Source: Stictocephala bisonia
Taxonomy: Eukaryota; Arthropoda; Insecta; Hemiptera; Membracidae
NCBI GenBank assembly: GCA_035578905.1
Contig: JAQJVL010000520.1
Span: forward strand, 496,001-560,000
Reading direction: 5' to 3'
DNA: 64,000 nucleotides
The translations under genes and the position numbers were made by a program. Each line of letters starts with the position of its first letter. The stretch's first letter is position 1. Below, in pieces: positions 10,608 to 21,121 of this stretch. The notes below the pieces were generated by a model. That model saw only the letters and a list, made by a program, of their open reading frames with translations. It searched no databases and was not told where the DNA came from.

Positions 10608-11423
10608 CCCGCGATAGGGCGCGTTGTTAGATGGCATATAACAAAAAAAGTAGTTACATTGTAAATTTTTTTATTTTTTGTCAAATAAACGTGAAACTCC
10701 AGCTATGCCACAACCACTATATAAGGCATGATTTTGGCCCATAACCTTGATGACTCATCACAACAGGAAGGATGGGGGAGTGTTTGAGTATAGGTAGGTC
10801 TGCCACTTTAGTTGCCATCTAGCCACGCGCCTGGATAGGTCCCGATCTAGTATAGGTGCCATCTAGCCTCGCGCCCGTATACATTCTAAATATTGTTCTA
10901 TGGTGTACATTGTGTATTTTGTAAATAGTGATTTTATTAGTGTATTTAAGTGTTTATATATATATATACATATATATCAATATGTATATGTGTGTATATA
11001 TATATATCAGTTAGTGTAAAAATAGTTATTAGTGATTTAGTGTCTGCCATGGGTGAAAGACCAAATGACAATTTTATTATAAGTTGGTTAGAGGAAAGTA
11101 ATCAAAATCTAGACGAATCATTTTGTCTATCGAACAGTGACAGTGATGGCCCTTCAGAACATGATGAACATGTCAGACACTGAACAGTGTTTATAAATAA
11201 GCACAGAAACTTTTCATCAAGAACATTTTAAATAAAACATTTTTTATACGTATGCATCATTATTTACAACCATATACATCTAATTGTACATACTTATAAC
11301 GAATTTAAGCATATAACTAAAGTTAACCATTATTTAGGCGCATAAAATAAGAGAAGCCCATTTTAGATGGCAGATATACATGCGACTGTTTATGTAACAT
11401 TAATGCACGCGCCCTATCGCGGG
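10608..11423 (+). mobile_element. piggyBac-type element, internally deleted, TTAA TSD
   Basis: The ends read TTAA then CCCGCGATAGGGCGCGT on the left (TTAA at 10604-10607) and the inverted ACGCGCCCTATCGCGGG then TTAA on the right (TTAA at 11424-11427). A TTAA target with termini starting CCC is diagnostic of the piggyBac superfamily. At 816 bp it is far shorter than an autonomous element (usually over 2 kb). Further copies of the 'gccatcta' and 'cgcgcc' motifs lie inside near 10810-10880. An (AT)n tract is at 10957-11006. Confidence 0.88.
11049..11183 (+). pseudogene. piggyBac transposase N-terminal remnant
   Basis: A 44-codon frame starts MGERPNDNFIISWLEE and ends in an acidic, serine-rich stretch (SNSDSDGPSEHDEH). 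Acidic N-termini are typical of piggyBac transposases. Its position inside TTAA-flanked piggyBac termini supports the assignment. The DDD catalytic core and the C-terminal cysteine-rich domain are entirely missing, so the element would depend on a transposase made elsewhere. The frame upstream of ATG 11049 is an (AT)n tract, so I take this ATG as the start. Without the flanking TIRs the peptide alone would not be recognisable. Confidence 0.6.
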
Positions 11424-11574
11424 TTAATATTTACTACAATCTAAATTATAACAAACAATACTTAAACTCAAACAAAAAATACTATTTACATTCAATCTGT
11501 AAGCTACAATATTCTAAAACAAACAAAATATAAAATCATTATTAATTTACAAACCTCCTTTTAGTTAACTACTT

Positions 11575-12150
11575 AAATCTAATAGATTCTCCTACTTTTG
11601 ATAAAAAGTCATTTATAATAACTTCCCTAGCTAAATATCGTTCACACAACTGTTTTAGTCGACGCTGTAGCTGTTCAGTGTTTTTGGTTGAGTTTGTTGC
11701 AGAGCGTCTGTTCTCTCCAGTGCGTCATTTCGGTGTATGGCCTCGATAACCATTCACGTAGATGGGTTTTGGAGGCCTTCTAAGTTCTTAAATCGGTTAT
11801 TCCACGCCTCACACATATTGTTTGTTCTGTGTGAGTCGGAAAGAGTCGCTTCATGCACTTTCCAGAGTGATGGTGGAAACATGGTTGGTCTAGGGTTTTC
11901 TCCTGCTGTACCGCTCACATAGTAGACGTCGAAGTAGTATAGTAGGTATAAAGCTTCGACAGGAGCCAATCCCTACAGCAGCTGCATCCACTGTAGTACA
12001 TCTTTTTCTGGAAGAAAAGCCAAACCATCAAGCATCCCACAAAACTATCCAAACTCTTCAGACTCTTTGTAGTTTCGAGTAAGTCCGTACTGTTGGTTGT
12101 GCCTGCAAGTGCTTTGGCACAAATGAAAAAAACAACAGACGTGATAGCAG
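11575..12150 (-). pseudogene. Decayed MULE-type transposase C-terminal region
   Basis: On the minus strand, pieces in changing frames read like the C-terminal half of insect MULE/FLYWCH-type transposases. There is a segment 'YGLTRNYKESEEFG' (about 12090), a segment 'LAFLPEKDVLQW' (about 12010), and then an open stretch (11969-11754) containing LYYFDVYYVSGT and HRTNNMCEAWNNRFKNLEG, the usual T-N-N-xCE-x-WN-x-RF block. Near 11580-11660 follows another frame with LCERYLAREVIINDFL. At least two stops and one frameshift interrupt it. The catalytic DDE part was not found. No TIRs were identified. Family assignment is by recall of conserved blocks. Confidence 0.6.
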
Positions 12151-12179
12151 CAGTTTCAAAGTCAAAGGTCGAGGAAGGA

Positions 12180-12851
12180 TTTTTGTAGATTCAATACATT
12201 TGGCCAACACGGTTCGTAGAACAGAAAATTACAAAAACATATAAAGTCGTGTAGACAACAATTTTTGTTATATTAACAATTAACATTTTACAATTAAGGC
12301 AAAGGAATGAGTAAGAATGTTGGTACTGACATCAAAGCCATAGTATTTTGATTAAATATAGAATATTTGTTATTAATAAATACCAAAACACACTCCACAA
12401 AAATCTGTAAGATTTCCTTGGTGGTGTGTCTCCTGTTTCGAAGGAGGGGTATTTTTTCTTAGTAATACTAATGTTTTCCTTTGGGGATTTCCATATTTTA
12501 CGCGGAATACCTAATGGCGCATTCCAAGTGGTAAGACAAGAGGGTGGAAAGGGTAGAAAGTTCAATGAATTCATCACATCACATCCTGCCGGCCATGATA
12601 CCATTCGGCTGTAGTTTAAATCTATTTTCCAATACTTATCTTAAAACAAAAACATCATTTTTCCTTGTGAAAAACGTTTGCTTAATGTTTAGTTACTTTA
12701 TTTAAGAAGAAATGATTAATTTTAATATAATGAGATCTATGTTAAAAACCTTACTATGTACGTAAGCCTAAATCTTAAATTTATTAGTAAGGATAATTTT
12801 ATTACATAGCTGTTTGTATTTTGTTTACTGTTTTATGAGACATAATTGACA
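12180..12851. other. Unassigned DNA with short uninformative ORFs
   Basis: Overlapping frames on both strands at 12332-12614 have no recognisable motif. A diverged protein remnant is possible but not supported. Confidence 0.25.
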
Positions 12852-12859
12852 ATAAAAAC

Positions 12860-13017
12860 GGTGGCACTCGAGGTGCGACATGGACTACCTGTGTTAATCC
12901 CAGCGACCCAAAGGGCCATAAAACTGGCACTCGAGGTGCGACATGCCACCTCAGATAGCCCGGCGAAGGGTTGCGGGGTTGTAGACGCGCTCTCTCTCTC
13001 TCTGTGTCCATAAATAA

Positions 13018-13061
<44 letters not shown>

Positions 13062-13611
13062 GGACCTACGTTACTAGGATAATCACACCATTTCAATAAC
13101 TAGTGTAATTAAATACAGACTTTCACACTTAAAAGGAATCAATATTTTCCAGAAATACAATTATTTTTATTTCAATAAAAAGTAGTAGAACTATAATTTT
13201 TTCTGGACACTCCGATCTGCTTTACATAGCTAAATAGATTATTATTAGCTAACCTAACCTAACCTTTTTTTTAACAACCTAACAACCAAATTTTTAAACA
13301 ATTTGACGCCGTTAAACATTTTTATTGTAATAAATTTCTTTGTTTAAGTTAAACTATAAATTGTCATTGAGCGATGATTAATTATTGAATCATCGTTAAT
13401 CATGTGTCTCATTGTATGGCTGTAGTTTTCAGATAATTTTATCACTGTAAATATATCAACTATTAGCCGCCAGACCAACACGGCCACACTGCTAGCCGAA
13501 GCGCCATGTCGCACCTCGAGTGTTAGTTTTGGGTTCTCTTTCGCTGCATGTCGCACCTCGAGTGTCCAATTATGACCCTCAGGTAGTCCATGTCGCACCT
13601 CGGGTGCCCCC
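12860..13611. mobile_element. TIR element family B, copy 1 (8-bp TSD ataaaaac)
   Basis: The termini are GGTGGCACTCGAGGTGCGAC (left) and, inverted, GGGGGCACCCGAGGTGCGAC (right). Perfect 8-bp TSDs, ataaaaac, lie at 12852-12859 and 13612-13619. Internally the core CACTCGAGGTGCGACATG occurs twice directly near the left end and three times inverted near the right end. The centre holds a (TA)n tract (13021-13058) and a TTAGG-like run (13249-13266). It has no coding capacity. An 8-bp TSD with GG termini could fit Merlin-, P- or hAT-like families; I cannot decide. Confidence 0.88.
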
Positions 13612-13770
13612 ATAAAAACTTTAATGTACTATAATGTACATTATCAGAATTTTCAAATAAATGTGTTATTTGCTTGAGGTATTTCGCCTACAAGGTAGGC
13701 ATTATTGAACAAAAATCAAATTAAATAAACTTGTTTCCAAAATATAATAATATAACTGATATAGCATAAG

Positions 13771-16399
13771 GGCAGTCGGATGGTTCAAATGGTCAAAAAT
13801 ATCGATTTTTTGTTTTTTACATTTTCTTATTCCTTAGATTCTAACTTTTAATTTGATATATAGTTTAACCAATTCGGACGGATAGTTTTTAAGTAATAGC
13901 CGTTTTTACTAAGCTTTGCACACCGAATTTTGGTGTAAATTGAGTTGTTGCTCCGCGCTACTAAATATTCAAGTCAATACATTTTTATAGTGCTACTTTT
14001 TCTTATCAAGGAGTTGTAACTGTTGTTTTGCAGGTTGGTATGAGTGTATCAGCTGTCTAGTAGACTGTTTTACTTCAGTATATTGGTTTGTTATTGTTTA
14101 CATACTTTTGTTTATGCTGAATTCTAATTATTGAGTGTTTAGGTGAGTTGAGTATTTTGAAATAAGCTTTTATAATAGTGACTTTTAAAAATGCCTAGAT
14201 TTGCTAGTGCTTTTAAAAAAAAGAAGAAAGTGTTTAGTGGTATTCGAAAACAAGAAATTCTTCAGTCTACTGTATTTGAACCTAGGCCTAGTACTTCTGC
14301 TGAGAATGAAGATCTACATACGCCTAGGCCTACATCTGATGAAAATGAGCCTAAAGTAAGCTCTTCCATGTTCAAGGTAGGATCTAACCTGCTAAAATAT
14401 GATGCTTATAAGGACGAATCTTCTTGCTATGACATAATAAATTTGAAAAACATTGAGGTTATGCTAAGACAAATCGCTGTTTGTACAAAATGCCAGGGTC
14501 CAATCTCGGTTTCAACAGGCACAAGATACGGTTTCAGTGTCATGATAAAAATTCAGTGTGATGTGTGTGGGTTTGAGGTTACATCAAAGAACTCTTCCAA
14601 TTTACCTAATAGCAAGAAGTCAGATATCAATGTTAGAGCTGCTTATGCATTTCGGTGTATTGGGAAAGGAGAGGAGTCGGCAAAAACGTTGTGCGGCATT
14701 ATGAATTTACCCAAGCCTCCTGCATTTAAATATTATACAGAACTGTTATGTAATGCTACTAAGGAGATTTGTTCAAATATAATGAAGGATGCTGTTGAAG
14801 AATGTGTCGTAGAAAATGATGGTGATAGGGATATTACAGTTATATTTGACGGCTCCTGGCAGAAGAGGGGCTATTCCTCATTGAACGGTGTAGTGAGCGC
14901 TATTGCTGCAAACACTGGTAAGGTGATTGATTCCAAAGTACTTAGTAAATACTGCAGATGCCCTAATAGATTGAAGAATGAGCATGGTAATAGCTGCATT
15001 GCAAATTACTCGGGAGTTAGTGGTGGAATGGAGGTCGATGGTGTTCTGACAATGTTCCGAGAGTCGCAACCAAAATACAACGTGCGTTATAAAAATTACT
15101 TAGGGGATGGAGACAGTGCCTCTTATCCATCTGTTGTGGCAGATCAGCCATATGGGCCTGCATTCTCTATTGAAAAATTAGAGTGTGTAGGCCATGTACA
15201 AAAGCGCATGGGGAGCCGCTTGAGAAAATTAAAAACCAAAATGAGCAAGATAGTTTTATCTGATGGGAAGACAGTTGGAGGTCGAGGCCGCCTTACAGAT
15301 GCAGTTATCAATGAGGTTCAAATTTATTATGGCCTAGCCATTAGAAGGCATGTGAACACATCTGTAGAAGAAATGAAGAAAGGGGTGTGGGCTGAATTTT
15401 TTCACCTGGCATCATCAAACAAAAATCCTTCCCATGGTTTATGCCCACCCGGTGAGGACAGTTGGTGCAAATATAGAAAGGCGGTCGCAAAGGGTGAAAC
15501 TTATGACCACAATGAGCATACCCATCTTCCTCCAGCTATTATGGCTCTTATAAAGCCTATTTTCAGGGATCTGGCTGATCCAAAGCTGCTAATCAGGTGC
15601 TTACATGGTGGCACCCAAAATCCCTCTGAATCACTAAATCATGTTATTTGGTCTAGGGTTCCAAAATCAACATTCGTCCAGAGATCTACACTGGAATTTG
15701 GGATCTATGAGGGTATTGCCACATTCAATGAAGGCAATATTATAAAATGTTTAGTTCTAGACAAATTAGGCATGTTACCAGGCAACAATTGTATAGCAGC
15801 AATGAAAAATGCGGATGAGCTCAGAATTAAAAAAGCGAACAAAGCGATTGAGGAAATCGAGAAAAAATGTCGTCAAAGTAACACACTAGCAAAGAAGAGA
15901 CTGGAGGACATGTTTGAGGAGCAAGAGGACCCTGACAGACCTTCATATGGAGCTGGGATGTATTAAGGTAACTCTATTTCTTAGTTCAATTTTCATAAAC
16001 CTATACTTGAGTTTATTTTGCTGTTTTCCGTAAAATAATATTTTTTATGTTTCAGTACACGTATCTCTGAAACTATAAGTGATATTCCCATAATTTTTTT
16101 TTATTTTGTTCCTTAGCCCAAATACTATATTTAAGGCAGAAAGATTTTGAAAATAACAAAATTTAATTTTTTTAATTAAATTTATATTACTAAAATACGG
16201 GTCAATATGAGGCTGATTAAAAAAAAATCGTAACTCATCAGGCATATCATATTTTTAATAACCCTCTGCAAGAAAGACAGTACTAAACATAAGGAAAAGG
16301 AGGAAAAAAAAATTATATCAATATCTATTGTAGTTTCTGAGTTGTGTGTACTGAAAACTCACCAATTTTACATTGGCGAGATACAAGCATCCGACTGCC
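13771..16399 (+). mobile_element. Mutator-like DNA transposon with short TIRs
   Basis: The left end reads GGCAGTCGGATGG and the right end, inverted, GGCAGTCGGATGC, giving a 12-bp TIR. The flanks are CATAAG (13765-13770) and CATAAG (16400-16405), a 6-bp TSD under this choice of boundary. If the element starts two bases later, the flanks gcataagg and ccataagg match at 7 of 8. The element encloses one intact transposase gene (14191-15966). Confidence 0.82.
14191..15966 (+). CDS. Mutator-like transposase
   Basis: This single 591-aa frame should catalyse excision and insertion of the surrounding element. The N-terminus (1-60) is basic then acidic and disordered. C98-x2-C101 and C123-x2-C126 form a probable zinc ribbon. 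The RNase H-like core shows D220 in IFDGSW, a GDGDS motif (D306, D308), then CVGH at 332-335, and E480 in NPSESLNH. The D, D, C-x2-H, E order is the Mutator/MULE signature. It resembles the widespread arthropod 'Mutator-like transposase domain' proteins. It is intact from ATG to stop, with no intron required. The C-terminal 60 residues are charged and helical. No FLYWCH or SWIM finger is visible. Intactness plus matching TIRs suggests a potentially active copy; activity is untested. Confidence 0.85.
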   Translation: MPRFASAFKKKKKVFSGIRKQEILQSTVFEPRPSTSAENEDLHTPRPTSDENEPKVSSSMFKVGSNLLKYDAYKDESSCYDIINLKNIEVMLRQIAVCTKCQGPISVSTGTRYGFSVMIKIQCDVCGFEVTSKNSSNLPNSKKSDINVRAAYAFRCIGKGEESAKTLCGIMNLPKPPAFKYYTELLCNATKEICSNIMKDAVEECVVENDGDRDITVIFDGSWQKRGYSSLNGVVSAIAANTGKVIDSKVLSKYCRCPNRLKNEHGNSCIANYSGVSGGMEVDGVLTMFRESQPKYNVRYKNYLGDGDSASYPSVVADQPYGPAFSIEKLECVGHVQKRMGSRLRKLKTKMSKIVLSDGKTVGGRGRLTDAVINEVQIYYGLAIRRHVNTSVEEMKKGVWAEFFHLASSNKNPSHGLCPPGEDSWCKYRKAVAKGETYDHNEHTHLPPAIMALIKPIFRDLADPKLLIRCLHGGTQNPSESLNHVIWSRVPKSTFVQRSTLEFGIYEGIATFNEGNIIKCLVLDKLGMLPGNNCIAAMKNADELRIKKANKAIEEIEKKCRQSNTLAKKRLEDMFEEQEDPDRPSYGAGMY

Positions 16400-16405
16400 C
16401 ATAAG

Positions 16406-17253
16406 GTGTAACTGTTTTAAAAATTAAAAAAAGAGTTTTACATTTGAAAGAAGATAAATAACTAAGTTATCAGTTTTATCTAATTAAATCAAAAATTTAT
16501 TGTATGTTCTGAGACTGGAAAGACAATATAAGATATTTTATAATTTAATTTGATTTTGACGCTATGCATATTGAATTATCACTCGCTAATAAACGTCTTT
16601 TGATAATTTACGCTATCTAAAGACTTAAGAGATTTTAAATATTTGATTGTCATCTACTTGTTGGTTGGTATGAAAATAATGTATTGGATGTGTCTCAATG
16701 ATAACTGATTCTATTTACATACAGTTTATAGAACAGTATATGTTAAAGGTATTATTTCGTTTTATTACAAAACTGAAAATATATACCGCAAACAGATGTT
16801 ATATCAACTTATTGCTTTGTTTAATTATTTAATGGCTATTGTTCAAATGATTACATTATTGACGGTTCAACCTGCTTAGCCTTGATTTAATAGAAAGGAC
16901 CACGAAAAATAGTTACTTAGGAATAAGTCAAACGCCAACCAATTCACGATTTTACGTCTTATACAATAACGTTTTCTATTACTTAGAAGCGTGTCAATGA
17001 ATCGGACTATAACAGCTTATTTCAATGTAGCTTATATTTACAATTTCAATACCTGAAGGCTTTTTTATTTCTAAAGTAATTTGAAGTGTAAAATTTGTTA
17101 ACAAACCCGGATCTTGTGTAAATACTGTAACATGTATGCTTATTTTAATAAATATATGTCTATTGCTTTCAAGTTAAACACACTCTCACCATAAATATCA
17201 AGACCCCTTAGTTTTTGAACCCTTGTCAAAACCCTTGTCACATTGGACCCGCG
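16406..17253. other. Unassigned AT-rich DNA
   Basis: No ORF, repeat or structure that I can support. Confidence 0.3.
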
Positions 17254-17357
17254 AGGGTACGACAGTGGAGCGCCTCAAGGTCAGGCGCTCCACTGTCGCA
17301 GTTTGCTATTTCTTGGCTGACAGTTATTAGTTTTTGCCAGGCGCTCCACTGTCGCTC
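17254..17357. repeat. Clustered 17-bp inverted motifs (GCGACAGTGGAGCGCCT)
   Basis: Forward copy at about 17257-17273 (acgacagtggagcgcct), inverted copies at about 17283-17299 and 17340-17356. A perfect short stem-loop forms from the first two (aggcgctccactgtcg). The arrangement parallels 9649-9762. Confidence 0.75.
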
Positions 17358-18715
17358 TCCCCCTCGGACCACACCTAATTCCAGATAGCTCTTCAGCCCT
17401 TGAAATTACTGAAGCGGAAATTAAGTATTCCATTATTTGAGTAAAACCTCTTTGCAACTGTATTTAGCAAGTTACCATTTATGTAATGCGGTATGCTAGT
17501 GTTATTTTGATTAATTCATATAATTGTCACTACAAAAACTAAGTACACTTATTTCAGATATACATTAATTTATATTTATTAATTAACCTAATAATGATTT
17601 TAAACTTATTATAAATGTTGCTATTTTGTTCTAATGCTGTATTTTATTAAACCATAGACACAATTATTTAAATTCAAGAGATTAATTAAAATTAGTATTA
17701 GATGTAATATTAATAAAAACATGCGGTACTTTTTATTATTTTATTTAACACCAGTGGACTTCTGAAGTACAAGTGAATCCATGATCCATCGAACCTACAA
17801 AACAAAAATGAATTCGACTCTGATGCGAAGGGAACTATGGCCATTCTTGTGCATCTCTCTCTATAAGCCATACAGAATTTACTTGTTATTATTATTTTAT
17901 TAAAATATATTTTGGCTTTTAAGGCCATTCTCCTATTATACCCTAATACAAGCCTACATGACAATAAGGGAATCTGTAACTTAGAGCTCAAATCCATTAC
18001 TGTAGATTTTATATAGACATTTTTTTACGAGCTCAATTGTAAAATGTATAAGCTAAACATAGACTTGGTTAAAAAAACAACATATTATAATAAATATGTG
18101 TTTTAATATCTAAAATACTATCATATAAAAATCAGTGAAAGAATATTAAACATAATAGAATAATGAAAGAAAACATTTGAAAATAAAGCTAAAAACTATA
18201 TAAAATAAGGATTACAAAATTGTTTGAACTATTTAAATTTGAATAAAGTATGTATATCGCTTACGTCGATACTTTAAATCCGACGCACTTCTAAAATGTT
18301 AACACACAGATTTATTTCGTTTTCACTTGTTCCAACTTTTTTCAATAAACAACACTTTTCACTAGTTTTCCTGTCACTAGTGGCGGCTTGACCCTGTCGA
18401 GCACTGTTCATTCTGATATATATGTTATTAGTTTGTGTTTGGATCAAAGTTGACAAGAAGAAATATACATTTGGATGGCTGGAAAGGTAGGCAAAGAGGA
18501 GGGGGCAAATTTGGAGAACACACAATAAATGTAAATTGGAGGCCTGTACTCAGGTACAATCCTGATTAGAAAATTTGATTAAATTACAATTTGAAAAATT
18601 ACAATCTTGATTAGAAAATTAGCACGCCTGACTGAAGTTGGCTCGAATTGGTCATGTGGAAGGGGGAGAATTAAAAAACCCAATGAAAATGACCTGGATA
18701 TTGGCTCGATTTATA
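17358..18715. other. Unassigned AT-rich DNA, possible LINE tail at 17885-17960
   Basis: On the minus strand, 17960-17885 reads 'aggagaatggccttaaaagc' followed by an A/T-rich (AATAAT)-like tail, which looks like the 3' end of a LINE or SINE. The rest is AT-rich with no supported gene. Confidence 0.3.
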
Positions 18716-21101
18716 GTTTGTATGATAGAACCTGTCTCCTGGACCCTCGGCTACCTGGGACTGGCCCGGGACACCCCCCGGCACTGGCAGCCGCCTGCGG
18801 CTGTTTACTTAATGAGTCACTTACTGGCATCCCCACTAGGTGACCTAACTTTTTTCCCGGATCACAATTTTTGAATTTTTTTCAAATATTTGAAAAGTAC
18901 ATAAAAAATAAGATTAACGATATAAAACTCGATAAAAATTGAACAATATTGAGGTGGTCTGTTTATTTGTATAGTAACAGTATAGTTGGTTTTGTGTAAC
19001 GATATGACGATTAAATTACATTGGAATTGACAACAATTGTAATAAAATAATTTTTTAAATAAGCTTATCAGTAACATGGGTTAGAAGTAACAATCGAGTT
19101 TCACGAGAAAAATCTACGGTACGAACACTTGGAACATTAGTCTTTTTCAGTGGAAGTCTTACTCATGGTGGCTAAAATATTTCTGAGAAGTAATTTATTG
19201 CAAGTTTACTGAGTTAGAATAATAAAGCCAAACACTGCTTTATTGAGTAAACATTAATATCATAGGACATTTTACCAATGTGAATCTAAATAATTGACAA
19301 GGATTTGAAAAATGAGACTATTCCTACTTTTAAGCACATCATATTTATAATTCAATAAATATTTTACAACTTTCACTTTTCACATGAAATTTAATAAAAT
19401 AATCCAAAAGCACATCATATACATATCTTAAATAATAATGACAAAGGCACAATAATAGGCACAATATTTACATAATAACAATGAATATTATACAAACTTA
19501 CATAAGCAAATTTTGAAGTATACATAATGTAGATTTACAAGTTTGCTGCGAATAGGATATCCATCCGTGGAATCCCCCAGCATGACAAATTATTAATCAC
19601 TTGCCTTTTCCTAATGGAGCATTTACAGAACACTTTATGGTGTCATCAGTCCATCCAGAGTCTTTCGAAGTGTTCGCATTAATCCAGGTTTCATCTAAAA
19701 AAATGCACTTTCTGAAGTCTATATCTCGAATTTTTCTTAAAAACCGGCATCTGGCAAGAGCAACTGATGGTTTCTCCATTAATATTTTTCTATTGTCTAG
19801 TTTTTTCCATTTGAACCCAATCTTTTTTAAAACCCTCGCCAACGTATGTATGCAGCCATGAAACAAATCAGCTTTACGTAAGCTTATTTTAAGTTTTCGG
19901 AGGGTAGGTACTTCTCGACGTCTGTAATAGTTCAGTACATGGTTTCTGATTGTAATTTTTTTAAAATCATCTAGCTCTGTTATTATCGATTTAAAAGGCT
20001 TTTCCTCTTCGGTGTGCACAGCTTAGGAACATAATATGCCCTAGAATTGGCGTTTCTTACACTCGTATCATAACTTACAGAAACGGTCGGATTTTCGTCA
20101 GAAGGTAAGCTTTGGTCCACTTCTTCAAATTCATGTTGGCTCGCTGAGGAGGCTTCATCTTGCATTGATTGTTTTAACTGCAATCTTATTCGGATCAAAG
20201 TTCTGGTGGAAATATTGCAAGCTGCAGACACTCTTTTAGACACCTTTTTAAGATCTAATAACGGTCCCTTGTTGTCACGTTCCCGCTCGAAGTATTGCAA
20301 AACAGATGCAATAGTCGTTCTTGCCTGAGAATTGTATGCTGTCCCAGCACGCTTTTAACTTGATGGAGGCATATTCACAAAAATAAAAGTAAACAAAAAA
20401 CACTAACACACAAATAGTCACATAACAAAAGATAATAGCAAAAAAAATGCAATAGTAAACTCAATTGAAGAAATGCTTAATTTAAAAATTCGCTAACTAA
20501 AAAATTAAATGAAAACACAGTGGCTATTTAATTTACCACGATGTTACTGTGGCTAACACTCACTTTGAACTGAAAACTACCCTCACCCCTAGAAACTCGT
20601 AAGCAGTTGATTAAGCATTTTTCAGAAATAGATTAAATACCATGAGTCAGACTTCCGCTGCGAAAGTCCAATGTTCCAAGTGGTAGTACCGTTATAACGC
20701 AAAATACAGACTGTTCTCATGAAACTGGATTGTTACCTCTAATCTTTTATAAGCTTAGTTTAAAAATTATTTTATTAGAATTGTTGTCAATTCCAATGTA
20801 ATTTAATCGTCATATCGTTACACAAAACCAACTATACTGTTACTATACAAATAAACAGACCACCTCAATATTGTTCAATTTTTATCGAGTTTTATATCAT
20901 TAATCTTATTTTTTATGTACTTTTCAAATATTTGAAAAAAATTCAAAAATTGTGATCCGGGAAAAAAGTTAGGTCACCTAGTGGGGATGCCAGTAAGTGA
21001 CTCATTAAGTAAACAGCCGCAGGCGGCTGCCAGTGCTGGGGGGTGTCCCGGGCCAGTCACAGGTAGCCGAGGGTCCAGGAGACAGGTTTTATCATACAAA
21101 C
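18716..21101 (-). mobile_element. IS630/Tc1-mariner-type deletion derivative with ~475-bp TIRs
   Basis: The left end GTTTGTATGATAGAACCTGT and the inverted right end GTTTGTATGATAAAACCTGT continue as long inverted repeats: about 18716-19190 against 20625-21101. They are almost identical in the outer 400 bp and patchier in the inner part. The flanking dinucleotides are TA on the left and AA on the right, so one copy of a TA TSD may have mutated. A broken transposase gene lies between on the minus strand. Confidence 0.85.
19597..20372 (-). pseudogene. Truncated IS630/Tc1-mariner-like transposase
   Basis: The minus-strand gene starts at ATG 20372 (MPPSS) and hits a stop at codon 6. It then reads on as LQYFERERDNKG and VSKRVSAACNISTRTLIR (a helix-turn-helix DNA-binding region, frame 20300-19983), and shifts frame into 20019-19597. 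The second part has GFKWKKLDNRKILMEKPS and the first catalytic Asp in IFLDETW. It ends soon after at NAPLGKGK. The second Asp and the Glu of the DDE triad are missing. The blocks GFKWKKL, ILMEK and DETW match the intact transposase at 43692-45161 (GFRYKKL, VLMES, DETW), so the two are distant relatives. One stop, one frameshift and a C-terminal deletion make it inactive. Confidence 0.8.
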
Positions 21102-21121
21102 AATAGGTCTGCCCAAAATTA

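Noticed and set aside
12332..12614. Overlapping 90-aa and 62-aa frames
   Set aside because: No recognisable motif; both strands are open in a short stretch.
17710..17997. 95-aa minus-strand frame
   Set aside because: It crosses what looks like a LINE 3' tail; no protein similarity is apparent.
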